A stretch of 64,000 bases of DNA, taken from contig CAJNDS010002429.1 of NCBI GenBank assembly GCA_905221605.1, forward strand, positions 197,809 through 261,808, written 5' to 3'. Below, in pieces: positions 22,893 to 33,300 of this stretch; the stretch's first letter is position 1; the number at the start of each line of letters is the position of its first letter. The notes under the pieces were generated by a model that was not told where the DNA came from, did not search any database, and was given only the letters and a program-made list of their open reading frames with translations. A program made the translations under genes and the position numbers. Source of the DNA: Symbiodinium natans. Lineage: Eukaryota; Sar; Dinophyceae; Suessiales; Symbiodiniaceae.

Positions 22893-24195
22893 TTAGATGA
22901 CGATGGCGTTGGTTACATCGATTCGGTCACTTCGGCTGCATCCTGTGCTGCAGTTGAAGCCCGAGCACTCGTCGATCGCGGCACCACTGGCTGTCCAGAT
23001 GCGTGCTAGGACGTCAGACTCGGTGAGGCCCGAGCTCGTCGCACAGGTGTAGAAGCCCCTCTTCTCCGAGATGTGGTGGTTGTAACACGCAGCAGAATAG
23101 ACATAAGAGCCATTTGGCATGGACATTTGCAGATCTTTGAGCGCAGATCGGGTCTGAGTGGCGAACCTCTCCGTGTATTCAATCTCGCTCTTGGTGAAGA
23201 CTGGCTGGTCTTGAATTCCGCTGTACCCATGGACCAAGTGAGAAAGCTGCCATGAATCAAACTGCGAAGCGATCAACAGGTATGGTGTCCTGGTGAAGGC
23301 GCAAAACCTGCATTTCCTTCCGCCTCACAAGCTATCGCAGTACTAGATTGGAGTCCTGACAAAGGCCATGCGGTACTGGCCGAACAAGCACTTCCACGCC
23401 TCTTCTGGACCATACCTAAGGAGGGCACGGCTGGTCTCGCGCCAGCAGCTGTGATAATGTTGAGCGAAGAAGAGGTGTCTGAAAACAGGCCAGTTGCTGT
23501 GCGTAACATGGTTTAGAGATCACTGACCATGCATTGAAGTTGACCAGAACATCACGAGTCTGCGATTGAAAGCCTGAGAAATTCGAAGCCAAAGCTGGGA
23601 TGTCCTCGGCTGCACAAAGGAGCACCCTCTGGGAACTGGGAACTGGCTTGGAGAAAACAGCATGTCTCTCCCAACAGCTTGCGGCTGAAGACCAAGGAAA
23701 GTAAGCCCACAAGGCTAGGCAAAAACCTGCAGCAACGCGAACTTCGAGACCTTTGGGCGCAACGCCCATGGCAAGATAAATTGCAAAGTAACACAAAAGA
23801 GTACAAAGGATGCTCGAGGATGCACCAAGCCAAGCGTCAACAAAGTATGGCGAATCAAGAAAGCCATGTACGTGAACCCCAGGCAGCAGCGACTGGACTT
23901 CATCCAGCAGCACCATTGCACCTCTCGCTCCTGCTGATCCTCCTCCAAAGATCAGCCTGTCCATCAAACTAGGTGTGTTTGGTGTCATTCTCGGGCACGG
24001 AAAAACTGAAAGCCGAACCGGCCACAAAACCGGCCAGGCCTGCTACCTGGACCAAGACCTCGCCCTTGGAGGTCCTCCAAGGCAGCTCCCGCACTGGATG
24101 CCACTTTTGAAACCCTAGAGTGCCTTCAGAACAGCACGAACAACGCGGGCGCCACGGAACTGCCAGGGACCGAAGGCCCCATCACCTGCGGTAGG

Positions 24196-24226
<31 letters not shown>

Positions 24227-25158
24227 GTCTCGTCCACGACAAATGCTGTTGGTGCATAGGTCTTCGAGAGCAAAGCACAACAGCACAATTAAAGAATGTC
24301 AGGCAGGGCGTCCCATGTAGGCATCCGATGTGCAGTACGGCACCTTGAGAGGGCACAAAGAAGAAGAGAACGAGAAAGAACAAGAGATAACAAGAGGCAA
24401 CGAGAGTTAACTAACGAAACATGAGTGAACGAGTCTCATCCTGCTGAGATGTGCATCTCAGTGACATAAACCTTGCTTGCCCCCTGCAGAGGCGAACCAC
24501 TGATCGTATCAAAGATGCCCGTCCTTGGCTGCATAGCGAACTTCATACACTTCTTGGTAGTTCTTAGTTCGTGCCTGTTGGTTCCAGTTGTCGCCGATGC
24601 CTTCAATTGCCCACAGCATCCACTACGACGGTAGCCAATAGGACATCGCAACTGAAGGGCGCCACGGTCTTATGCACACACCGAGTTGACTGATTCCATC
24701 AAAGATGCTTGCCACAGGTTGTTGGAAAGTCCTTGTGAAGATGCTTCGACAACGTCGTAAGCGGTTGACTAACAGCCCTGTGGGACTAGAACGAGTCCTT
24801 GTTGGACATGAAGCATGGGGAGCTCAGCGTCGAAGTCTCGCAGCTCTGGTGCGGGAATGCGGTCCCTGACTCACGAGCAGCACAGCTGCTCTGGTCGTGA
24901 CACCATCCACCACCAGCCAAGTAGAGGAGCCAGTCTTTGCTGGACGCATTTGCCTTTGGACTATATGACGGGGCCCATAAGAAGGCAGCCTACATTCCCC
25001 ATCAGCCCTATCATGGCCCAGCGGATCGAGGGTCGCTGACATGCTGAAACTTGCCGAGCTTCTGCCAAGTAGTAGGAGGCCTCCCCACCATCATTGCAAA
25101 CAGCGAGCGGATCAACCTCATGGAGCTTCACCTGCACGAGGGCCGTGGTTGCCCCCAC
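22893..25158 (-). CDS. Pectin acetylesterase / Notum-like hydrolase
   Basis: At least seven exons carry the PAE/Notum motifs in family order: about 25050-25130 LAVCNDGGEASYYLAEA; about 24860-24945 DWLLYLAGGGWC (family LEGGGWC); about 24440-24510 GIFD...KVYVTEM; about 23850-23960 FGGGSAGARGAMVL, the nucleophile-Ser motif GxSAG; 23356-23415 GPEEAWKCLFGQY; and 23289-22893 TPYLLIASQFDSWQLSHL, holding the catalytic-Asp region, then a Cys-rich end and a stop. Members hydrolyse ester bonds: acetyl groups on pectin in plants, palmitoleate on Wnt in animals. Many paired Cys suggest secretion, but the signal peptide exon was not found. The last intron uses a GA donor. Other joints are approximate. Confidence 0.75.
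23290..23355 (-). other. 66-nt intron with GA donor in the PAE/Notum-like gene
   Basis: The upstream exon ends GCCTTTGTCAG and the intron begins GACTCCAATC; the intron ends TTCACCAG before exon GACACCATAC. CAGGACNCCA is repeated at both boundaries. Splicing gives AFVRTPYLLIASQFDSW in frame, the expected family sequence. Without it the frame hits a stop three codons into the intron. Confidence 0.8.
24198..24226. repeat. (CA)n microsatellite
   Basis: About 14 CA units, inside an intron of the PAE/Notum-like gene. Confidence 0.95.
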
Positions 25159-25159
25159 G

Positions 25160-25862
25160 TCGTCGCAGCTCCAGGCCTCACATAAATTCGCAGGAACTGA
25201 GGCGCTTCAAGGGCACATCGGCACTGAATCATCCCTTTCGTGGTGCAAGATCCACCTTGCAAAGAGCGTAAGTCCAAAGAGGCGCGTGCTGCCACATGCT
25301 CTGCCACGCATGGACCCCAAGTCTTCGGAGAATGTTCACCCGCGAACTTTCCAAACCACTGTGAATTAGTTGTTGAACTCCGCACCTGGGGCTATAGAGG
25401 AACATCTGGGTTCACTGTGGACTTGTGCCACAAGACTCAATCAAGCCAGCTCAGGGGAAAACCAGCCCCGCCGGGCTGCAAACTATGCAGACCAGCCAGC
25501 CTGTGCGCACACCCCACTGCCAGGAGGCAAGCGGAAAACCCAACACCCCACACCACGCCCAAACAAAAACCCAAAACAGCAACCCAAGCCAAAACCCAAG
25601 CAAATGAAATCGGAGAATGTTTGACAGCTTTGACACAGCTACCCTCCACTGATCTTGTGAAAAGCTTCAACCGTTAACCTTTTCCTTTGCAAGAATGCGG
25701 CCCGGCAGCACTTGCTCCAAGGATGACGGCAAAAAATGGCCTCGGGGGGCTCGAGTCGGCTCGTGCACTTTGAGGGCCAAGCCAGCGTGGAGCATGGACC
25801 CAGCTGCCAAGTTGCTTCAGCCTACCTCCACGGGATCTTTGGACCGTTCCTGATCTCAATGC
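25160..25862. other. Spacer without recognised gene
   Basis: No family was recognised on either strand. A purine-biased plus-strand stretch at 25530-25610 (AAACCC/CAAAAC-type low complexity) leaves frames open on both strands. Confidence 0.35.
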
Positions 25863-26060
25863 TTAGTGGGGTGCACCGGGGCACTTTTGGCGGGTAATGG
25901 AAGGTCTTGGTGTGCTCAGTGTGGTGTCTGTGCCACCCAGGTTCTCAGCATCCAGGCGCGCAAGAATCGGCCACAGCTGCCGGAGCAACTCTGCAAAAAA
26001 GGCTAGCAAGAAGATGCCGAAGGCCGCAAGGACGCAGCAGCCCACATCAACAATGGACAT
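25863..26060 (-). CDS. Small single-pass membrane protein or first exon
   Basis: A 65-codon frame starts at an ATG (26060). Residues 6-26 form a hydrophobic helix (CVLAAFGIFLLAFFAELL), followed by a short polar tail and a stop. It could be a complete micro-protein or the first coding exon of a longer membrane protein. No family was recognised. It lies downstream of the TMEM43-like gene on the same strand. Confidence 0.35.
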   Translation of the reverse strand: MSIVDVGCCVLAAFGIFLLAFFAELLRQLWPILARLDAENLGGTDTTLSTPRPSITRQKCPGAPH

Positions 26061-26346
26061 TGGCTAGGGCTCTGCAGCTAGGACCTGTCACCTTGCCGCA
26101 AGAAACTTGCACAGTGTGCTGCATAAGCTGCATTGTAGGCTGTCAGGTGTGTTCTGGGGAGTGGGTCACCCCAAGCATTGCTTGATGAAAGCCTTTCCTT
26201 TGATCAGATGTTGTGCTGAGGAGCCTGAACCGAGAACATTCAGCCAGCCACCTCAACCACTCAAACACATGCTGAAGGTTGAATCCACACGTGCGAGCAA
26301 TGCCTCAGTTTTCTACTGGCCCGCGCAAGCGCTCTGCCTGTTGGCA

Positions 26347-27975
26347 TCAGCACATGAGGATCAATGGAAGCATCAGGAAGAAAGATGCTGCCGCCAAGTA
26401 GATGACGGCTTTTCCCAGCTTGTAAGGAAAGAAGACAATGCTGATGATAGCACTGGTGGTGGCCAGAGCGATGCACGCACTGACAATGAATCTGGGGAAG
26501 GTCCCTGGAGCTTCCGCCATAGTCCTCGAGATGGGTAGCACGTGCATCAAGGCCTCAGAGAAGGAGATGTGGATGCCAGCTGTAAGCACAGAGAGCACCA
26601 GCAGCCGAAAGGACCAAGAGCCCAAACCCACATCGACACTGGATGACTTCCGTAGCTTTGCAAAGCAGGCATCCATGGACATGTGCCCCTCAAAGAGGCG
26701 AAAGATCTCTGGAGTGGCGACTCCGGTGCAACAACCGGCAACAAAGTTGCAGCTGCAACACAGCCGGCTCTGTGGGCAAACTTGATCCTCTTGGGCCAAC
26801 CCGACTCTTGACTTCCGAGCTTCTCGCACAACCAACCTTTTGTGCTCTACTTCTTCATAAACTTGTGGCACAAGTCTGTACGGAAGAAGTGTGGCGGAAC
26901 CGTCGCCTGCATCATCTGTTGCTTGCAGCGCTAGGACAGTTGCCATACCAGAGGCGACCATCTCAAAAGTCACACGCAGGTCGCCCAGCATGGGTTCTGC
27001 TGCCACTTTCTCCGGCACCCATCCGCTGCCAGCCCGCCAGTAGTAACGGCCATCATGCAGAAGAAATCTCAGCTTCCCGCAATTACTTTCAACCTCTGAC
27101 CCCAGCAGCTTCGATGCGGACCGAAAAGAAGAGCACTGGTCGAGAAGACCACGGGGCAGGACGAAGCCAGAACCAAACTTGACTGAAGTGGCGTTGGTAA
27201 TGGTCGTCCCGATCGTCAGGGGTGGTGTGGGTGTCTTCTTGGACGGCTCTCGTCGCGAGAGTGAAAAACTCTGTGGGTCCTCTGACCATTGTTGCTGCGT
27301 CTGGGAATTTCGGCCGTCCATCCACTGGTAGACTTGCACCTGCGTTCTAAGGCGGACACAGCTTGTGCTAAGCTTCTGACATGCAAAGCGTGGGTCTTGA
27401 ATGGGCAGCTCTGGCTTCAGCTGGCCCGGCAGATGCACCAGGCATCCGGAGTTTTCAGGTACAGCCTCTGCCTCTTGAACGCTCTTGCACATGCTTCGCC
27501 CAATGGAGAGTAAGCACTCCAACCGCGCAAGCTGCCGTTCGAAGTACCACGAGGCAGTCACCGCAACCAGGGTAAGGAAGATGCCGAAGATAAATTTGCC
27601 CGTGTTCCTCACCCACAGAATGCCATGCTCTTGGGTATCGGCCTCATCAGCAATCGAAGTCGAAGCCCCTGGCTTCAGTTGCTGAACTTCCCGTGTCAAA
27701 ATGACTTCGGGAGGGTGCCCAGGCTTGACCAAACTGAGGCCCTGGGTGGACAGGCAGCTGAAAGCCAAAAGAAGGGCCTTGCTGACCATGCCCATTAGAA
27801 ATGAAACGAATGCCACATGCACCTTCGCTGCAGGGATGGAGCGTCTGCAGGGATGGAGCGTGGCCAAGCTATGGAAACGATGGGGGTACAATCTCGGGAG
27901 GTCCGGAAGAAGGTGGATGCCAACTCCCTTGTCACTTGGGCTGAACAGCACACCGGCATTTGAACCAAACAGCAT
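26347..27975 (-). CDS. TMEM43-like: TMEM43 (LUMA) family membrane protein, intronless
   Basis: One continuous frame. The likely start is the ATG at 27795 (MGMVSKALLLAFSCLSTQG, signal-like), giving about 482 residues. TMEM43 features in order: transmembrane segment FIFGIFLTLVAVTASWYF; the NSGCLVHLPGQLK block; PIQDPRFACQKLSTSCVRLR; VQVYQWMDG; the WSEDPQSFSL region; VKFGSGFVLPRGL; LGDLRVTFEMVASGMATVLA; then a cluster of three C-terminal transmembrane helices (about 26590-26360), the family's 1+3 topology. TMEM43 sits in the endoplasmic reticulum and inner nuclear membrane. Human members are about 400 residues. The lack of introns against intron-rich neighbours suggests retroposition; a degenerate spliced-leader-like string at 27959-27973 fits this only weakly. 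Confidence 0.85.
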   Translation of the reverse strand: MLFGSNAGVLFSPSDKGVGIHLLPDLPRLYPHRFHSLATLHPCRRSIPAAKVHVAFVSFLMGMVSKALLLAFSCLSTQGLSLVKPGHPPEVILTREVQQLKPGASTSIADEADTQEHGILWVRNTGKFIFGIFLTLVAVTASWYFERQLARLECLLSIGRSMCKSVQEAEAVPENSGCLVHLPGQLKPELPIQDPRFACQKLSTSCVRLRTQVQVYQWMDGRNSQTQQQWSEDPQSFSLSRREPSKKTPTPPLTIGTTITNATSVKFGSGFVLPRGLLDQCSSFRSASKLLGSEVESNCGKLRFLLHDGRYYWRAGSGWVPEKVAAEPMLGDLRVTFEMVASGMATVLALQATDDAGDGSATLLPYRLVPQVYEEVEHKRLVVREARKSRVGLAQEDQVCPQSRLCCSCNFVAGCCTGVATPEIFRLFEGHMSMDACFAKLRKSSSVDVGLGSWSFRLLVLSVLTAGIHISFSEALMHVLPISRTMAEAPGTFPRFIVSACIALATTSAIISIVFFPYKLGKAVIYLAAASFFLMLPLILMC

Positions 27976-28079
27976 CAGGCAGCACGAACCTCAAGGCATC
28001 TGCAATCTCAAGTGGCTAGATGTGACCAGCACGTCTAGAAAGCACTACAAGTAATGCTTCAAGCATTGCCCTTCTGTCC

Positions 28080-28765
28080 TGGGGGGTGTCTGGCTGTCCG
28101 CGCCCGGGCGGAAGGACCAGACCATGTCCCCACCAACAGAGGCGCCAAACCACCTGAGAGCCAAACAGTCGAAAATTGGGAGCCTCGAGGGCCGAACTCC
28201 CAATCATCTGCATCCTGCATCCCGCTGCCCTGCCAGGCTCACTGGGATCCACGCCATCCACACATGTTCGGACCATCTCGGCTGTCCCAGAAGTAAATCT
28301 GCACCTCCTGGCCGCCGATTGCCCTTTTGCAGTGGGAACCGTGGCGCGATTGCAGTGTAAGAACGTGGCTTACGTTCTCAAGTCCTGCCCGGCCCCCAGC
28401 TTTTTGTAGACTGGTCCTTGGGGTGTGTTGGTTTTTGTGAGGTTGATGGTTCATGGCTTTCCAGCATGTTGAAGATATGTAAAGATATGAGATATGTGAA
28501 TTGCCTTTCGGTCTTCTAAACTCTTCTGCATTGGTTTTGCAAACCGTGTCTCTGCCGTGGTTTGATCCGGTGCGGACATACTCACCACCTCAGGCGAGCA
28601 CAACAGGCTGTTGCCACAAATGCTCATCACGGGCATGTTGCATACAGTTGTGACTTTACTGAACTGCTTTCCCAGGGTGCGAATGATCGAGCCGACGGTC
28701 TCATGCCAGCAACCTGACACCGCCTCAGAAGATCTCAAAACCGACTCTTTGGCAGAAGGACTCAT
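28080..28765 (-). CDS. GWWFGP/VWAYNP-domain protein, copy 2
   Basis: Same domain order as the gene at 12 kb. An exon near 28650-28765 has SGCWHETVGSIIR (copy 1: SGCSHAVVGIIV). An exon ending at 28255 has VQIYFWDSRDGPNMCGW. The exon from 28153 has WFGASVGGDMVWSFRPGADS, then QTPP. The intron 28254-28154 (101 nt) has a GC donor (GGATG|GCGTGG) and a CTCAG|GTGG acceptor, and its removal restores CGWWFGASVGGDMVW. Copy 1 has a GT donor at the same position, so donor type has changed between paralogues. The GENHGKPVYKK block is not clearly present; the middle exons may be diverged. The 3' end is not defined. Confidence 0.6.
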
Positions 28766-28769
28766 TCAG

Positions 28770-29202
28770 GAAAAAAGAAAAAAAGGAGGGCGAAACAACC
28801 GCAAAAGAGAAGATCTTCCGGGCACCAGGCAAGCTCCACAGAAGCCTGAGCCTTGCCCTCCTTGCCCTCCTTGCCCTTGCCACCAAAGAAGCCCTCAGCA
28901 CAGAACAGCACAGACAGCACGTACATTGTACGTACATGCAAGCACCAAGAAGTTATTCACAGTCAGCACATTCTTGTCCATTCGCCACGCCTTTCCAGCC
29001 TTCCCGTCCTTTCCGTCCTTTCCGTCGAAAGGCGCCTTTGATTTACCCTGCAGGGGAAGCATCTCTACCAGAAGCGCGCTTGAACAGAGCCAGAGCCTTC
29101 ATGGATGGCATCTGCCACCCCATGTCGCCCTTACCCTCTGACCTCAGAGGAAGGGCAACGCGGTGGACCCGCAACATCCACCACGCAGTCGGCTTACTCT
29201 AC
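28770..29202. other. Low-quality coding or intronic stretch
   Basis: No family was recognised. Minus-strand basic codons at about 29050-29110 (MPSMKALALFKRASG) may be an exon of the small Lys/Gly-rich gene that starts at about 29440. Confidence 0.25.
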
Positions 29203-29451
29203 CTATGCTATGCCTGCACATGGCCCTTCTGCTATCTTCCGCTCGGATCTGCTGCCAAGTAGCTTCCCAAATCCCTTTGTGGGGAAACCTCCCAGGAATC
29301 CTTTGGCATCTTTGCCTCCAAAGTTAGCATGCACAGACACACACAAGATTAAGAAAATGAAGCTGCATGCTTGTATGCCATGAACGCTGCTTGCAAGCTT
29401 CGCTGGCGCGCAGCCTTTCTTCCCTCCTTTGGCAGGGCCCTTCATGGTCAC
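29203..29451 (-). CDS. Small Lys/Gly-rich basic protein, 5' exons
   Basis: Minus-strand segments MKGPAKGGKKGCAPAKLASS (from an ATG near 29445) and, across a probable intron, FGGKDAKGFLGGFPTKGFG with coding character. The composition suggests a basic nuclear or ribosome-associated protein, but no family is recognised and the 3' end was not traced. Confidence 0.35.
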   Translation of the reverse strand: MTMKGPAKGGKKGCAPAKLASSVHGIQACSFIFLILCVSVHANFGGKDAKGFLGGFPTKGFGKLLGSRSERKIAEGPCAGIA

Positions 29452-29463
29452 TAGGGCGGGGGC

Positions 29464-30006
29464 TTATGGCTTAGCCGGACTGAAGTGGCTGAAAGTGACC
29501 TGGCTGGTGATCTGTGGCCTACTGCTTGCTGCAGCCCCTGGTTGATTCTTAAGAGCCGACGGCAAACGGGCTACTGAGATGGCTTCCAAGCTTGCAAACC
29601 AATCCTCCCTTACCATGTCATTCGCACCGGGATCGAGCCAAGACAAGCGAGAGACACGAGCTGCGTCCAGTACATCCCAGTACCAACGACAGACACCGCT
29701 CCACTCTGGTGCGCGGCCATCCCTCCACAGAGCAACCTACTCTGTGCACACCTCTGGAGACGGGTCGGCGGCAATGCCCAACCTCGTGGTCTTGCCAAAA
29801 CGCATCCGATCACAGAAGGCAGATCGGCGGCCGGGCCGGCGAAACTCGGCCAGGTCTCCCGTACCACCAAAGTCCTCATTGGACTGAGGAGCCCTGCACA
29901 TCATCAGCCCCCACCTCACTGGCAAAGCCTGTCCCCCAAAAGGCTCACTGCCGCCGCAGGAAAGGGTCCACCACCTGAACAACAGGCACAGCTCCAGCTC
30001 GCTCAA
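29464..30006 (-). CDS. Unassigned coding segments
   Basis: Two weak minus-strand stretches: 29745-29890 (NEDFGGTGDLAEFRRPGRRS) and 29510-29645 (LDPGANDMVREDWFASLEAI). No family or joints were found. Confidence 0.25.
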
Positions 30007-30010
30007 GCTT

Positions 30011-30080
30011 TGGCGTGCGTGTGTGATCGTGCGTGGTTATGCGTGCTCATGCGTGATCGTGCGTGATCGTGCGTGATCGA
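30011..30080. repeat. 10-nt tandem array, unit GCGTGATCGT
   Basis: About seven copies on the plus strand, the first ones degenerate (GCGTGGTTAT, GCGTGCTCAT) and the last three perfect. It adjoins the 53-nt array. Confidence 0.9.
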
Positions 30081-30091
30081 TGCTCGGCATT

Positions 30092-30335
30092 GGCTGGGCT
30101 GCCCGCGTTTGGGCGTACAGCTGATGCTCTTGAGGCTCGCCTTCGGCTGGGCCTCGCGCGTTTCCGTGCACGGCTGATGCTCATGATGCTCGCCTCGGCT
30201 GGGTTTCCCGCCCTTGGGCGTAGAGCTGATGCTCATGTTGCTCGCCTTCCGCTGGGCTTCGCGCCTTTGGGTGTACAGCTGATGCTCATGATGCTCGCCT
30301 TCGGCTGGGCTTCCCTCGTTTGGGTGGGCAGCTAA
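30092..30335. repeat. ~53-nt tandem array, 4.6 copies
   Basis: Units begin with GGCTGGGC at 30092, 30145, 30197, 30250 (first base changed) and 30303, and carry GTACAGCTGATGCTCATG and ATGCTCGCCTTC blocks. Units differ by 5-10 bases and one by a deletion. On the plus strand it translates as a repeating Leu/Ala/Gly-rich frame without stops, but nothing else supports coding. Confidence 0.9.
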
Positions 30336-31413
30336 TGCCGCCGGCTAGGCACGTCTTCTTCCACATATCTCCCTCACTTGTCTGTTTGTATTTCTCCCTG
30401 CATGCCCACGTCGGCATCAGGGAATGTGTTCAGGATGCCACTGACAAAATGGAATCCACTGCACCCGAGCCTGCCAGCAGCCGCCGGGCCTAGTTTGAAT
30501 CCGACTCTCCAACTCTCCACGGTTGGTCACTACGTCGTGTCTGGGGCAGCTGCTGCGCGAGCGGCCCGGAGTTGCAACACCACCGGAGCTGACGCAGGCC
30601 TCAACACGAGTCAACACGGGCTTTCAAGAACCTCCTATCCACGTGGGTATGCGCAGGTACAGTCTAGAGTCTAGAGGAGGTGAACACAAGGAAGATTTGG
30701 CGTCCCTCTTTATTGCCCCCACACAATGTGCCGAACAACGTGTAACTCGATCGCTCGCGCTCCTCTCTCTCTGTCCCTCTCTCTCGCTCTCGCTCTCTCT
30801 CGCTATGGCAGGAAAGCTGATCAGAAATCCCTATCCACTCCTCATTAGGGTGCTGGCAGTTCTGCGTCTGCCACGGCAAGGGCGCGCGCCGCCCGCATGG
30901 CAGAGAGAGCGGAGAGCAAAGCACCAGAAGCTGGCCTTGGAGTGAATTTGCCCACCCTGCACTCAAGGTTTACAGGCAGGCAATCACTTCGTTTTCGCTG
31001 CGCAAACACCCAAGAGATCAGAAAACAGGGGTTAACTGCCAACCACCACCGCAAAGACATTTGAAAGGCTCGCGGCATTAAGGGTTTGGCGCGGGGACAA
31101 ACTGCGTTGTTGTTGCAGGTGCGAGTTTTTTATGATCCTGAACCTGCCGCCGCAACCAGAGCACACGGCGCGATATAACGGCCATCGATTCTTAGCGCTC
31201 CAGCACCAAACCATCCGCAATTGCAGGACGCGCTCAGCCTGCTGCGGCTGCTGGCTGAGCTCGTTGTGCAGGTCCGATTCCTGGTGCGAAGGCAACAGTT
31301 GACTGGCATCTTACAGCCCACCTCCGCATTCCCCTTCCCTCACAGTCGGCTCAGAGACCCATGGTCCCTTCGCCTCCGACTTCCCCCTGTTCCCCCCTTG
31401 GACCGTCCATCCC
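30336..31413. other. Spacer with CT-rich tract
   Basis: No gene was recognised. It contains a pyrimidine tract (CTCTCTCTCGCTCTCGCTC type) at 30760-30810. Frames are short and both strands are weakly open. Confidence 0.35.
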
Positions 31414-31956
31414 TCAGCCCCCAATATGGCCTTTGCAACCCATCGACCCCTCCGACCTCTGTTGAACCTCTCTGGACGAAGGATGTGCCTTTCCGGTAAA
31501 GACCCCGAATAACCACCCAAAGGGCCTCCTACAGACGTCCGTGGGCTTTTTGGACCAACACCTTGCACTGAAGGTCCCCTTATGGGAGCTTCGTTTTTTG
31601 GATGCCTTGGGGTCCTGTGGGCAAGGCCCAGGGCCAAGCCTGAGAGCTTTGGAAACCTTCTGGTGGCGTTCTTTGCGGTTCGGAGGTGCAGAGGTTTCGG
31701 CCCCGAGTTCCGTGTCATCATCGCTATCCGATGTCTCCAGTTGAGGTGCAGGCCGCGCCGAAGCGGGCCGCGTTAGCGTTGATGCTATGACAAGGGCAAT
31801 CGTTTCTGCTGCAGCCATTCTCCCCCACCTTGCAGGACAAGACATCATCGGAGCTGCTCCACGTGCAAAAGCCCTCTGAGCGTGGCGACCTGGCGGGAAG
31901 CTCGCATCTGTTCCAAGCTGCAGCGTGCCTCCGTTGGGACATCGCACCAAAGGCAC
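31414..31956 (-). CDS. Unassigned charged protein exon
   Basis: A continuous frame encodes a low-complexity acidic run (ETSDSDDDTELGAET) at about residues 75-90, then a basic stretch with KERHQKVSKALRL and SKKRSSHKGTF. The frame does not open with ATG, so it is probably part of an exon. A nuclear, RNA-binding or splicing-associated role is possible from composition only. Confidence 0.4.
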   Translation of the reverse strand: MPLVRCPNGGTLQLGTDASFPPGRHAQRAFARGAAPMMSCPARWGRMAAAETIALVIASTLTRPASARPAPQLETSDSDDDTELGAETSAPPNRKERHQKVSKALRLGPGPCPQDPKASKKRSSHKGTFSARCWSKKPTDVCRRPFGWLFGVFTGKAHPSSREVQQRSEGSMGCKGHIGG

Positions 31957-32311
31957 GAATGCTTGCCTGGGAATTTGTGCAGGGATAGCAACATCAGCAA
32001 GAGTGCCTCAGAATATCACTTCAGCTCAGTTAGTGGGACAATCAGCTCATGCCATCCTGCACCAAGACGCAGCAAACAAACGTGCTGCGTTCCAAGTTGA
32101 CGCATGACGTCGGTCCACGTCGGTTCACATCAGTCGCACTGCTTTCTTTTTGCTGAACCTTTGTACAGTTTTTTGAGCCACCCTCTGTCAGGTGCTTCGT
32201 CCATGTCAAGCCGCTAAGCCTCAGCAGTGTTGGCTGCGTTCTCCTTGTTTGACTTGTCCTGCAGCAGCGGCTATGCCTCTTTACTGGCCACCGTAATCAA
32301 GACAACCGCAA

Positions 32312-33300
32312 TTAAGAGCAAAGATGTAGAAAGACCCGGTCCTTCTTCTCTTTCTTTTGTTTCTTGTCCTTCCTGGAGCCCAGCTTATGCCCCTTTTCCA
32401 GGGCTCGCTTGATTTTCACGCCGACACTGAACGCGCCCTTCTCTTTCAGGTGGTTGTACTTTTTCAACAACTTCCTTGGTTCATGGAGGGCATCAGCTGA
32501 AAGCACGGCCAAGGTACTGGACAAAGCCGAAGAGCTTGTGCTCCTCGAGCGGCTTCACGCCGTGCTCCACACCTCAACAAATCACTCTAACAGCCTAAGC
32601 CAAAGCAGGCCAGGGCAGTTCCCCACTGTCCTTCTGCATCCTTCTGAGGCCTATGCAGAAGCGAACTGCGATTGCACTGTCCGGCTTCTCCTCTAGCAGC
32701 GACTCGTAGAATGCACGAGTGGGATCTGCCACAGGTGGTGTCAATGCCTTCCTTGGGAAAGAGTCAAGACATGTCAAGACCATGCAGGGAATCGACGGCT
32801 GGCGATTTTGCTCTGGCGAGCAAATGCTGAGGGAGGGTCTGGCCTTCTTTGAAGAGCTTGCGATGGTCATGGATCTTTTTCTTCTTATTGGGACTTGCCT
32901 CAAGTCAACTGCAGCTCTCAGAGCGCTGCCGAGGCAATAGAAAGTTGTCTCCAGCCTCCATGCCAAGCCCCGGCAGCAACTGGTGGCTTGCCCCCTCCAC
33001 CCCCTCTGCTGTAGAGCCACAAGACCGGCAGCTCAGCTTCAGCACCCCAAGTCAGCTAGCAGCTAGCAATACCACATGCGAGCAAAAAACACCTCACGGC
33101 ATCAACACAGCCACAGAGTCTACCCCCCCCGGCAAACACCTGCGACCACTTGTAAGCTCCCAGCGGTCATTCAGGTCGTCACAAGCGACGCCAAGCGCCT
33201 CCGGGGACTTCTCGGAAAACTCCCCAGAAGACTCCTCAGGGGACTCCTCGGGGCAGTGGTGGCTGCGTTGGCATTTCTTGGGATCTGACTTCCCCTGCCT
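32312..33300 (-). CDS. Unassigned protein with Glu/Ser-rich and FYESLLEEKPDS segments
   Basis: Three coding-like minus-strand segments. About 33150-33290: CPEESPEESSGEFSEKSPEA, then CDDLNDRWELTSG. About 32680-32755: DPTRAFYESLLEEKPDSAIA, which recalls a short alveolate motif of the type FYxSLLxExPxSxMA. About 32330-32490: a basic region, LKKYNHLKEKGAFSVGVKIK, then KDKKQKKEKK. The order is acidic, conserved motif, lysine-rich tail. Introns have not been located, and no enzymatic function is visible. Confidence 0.45.
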
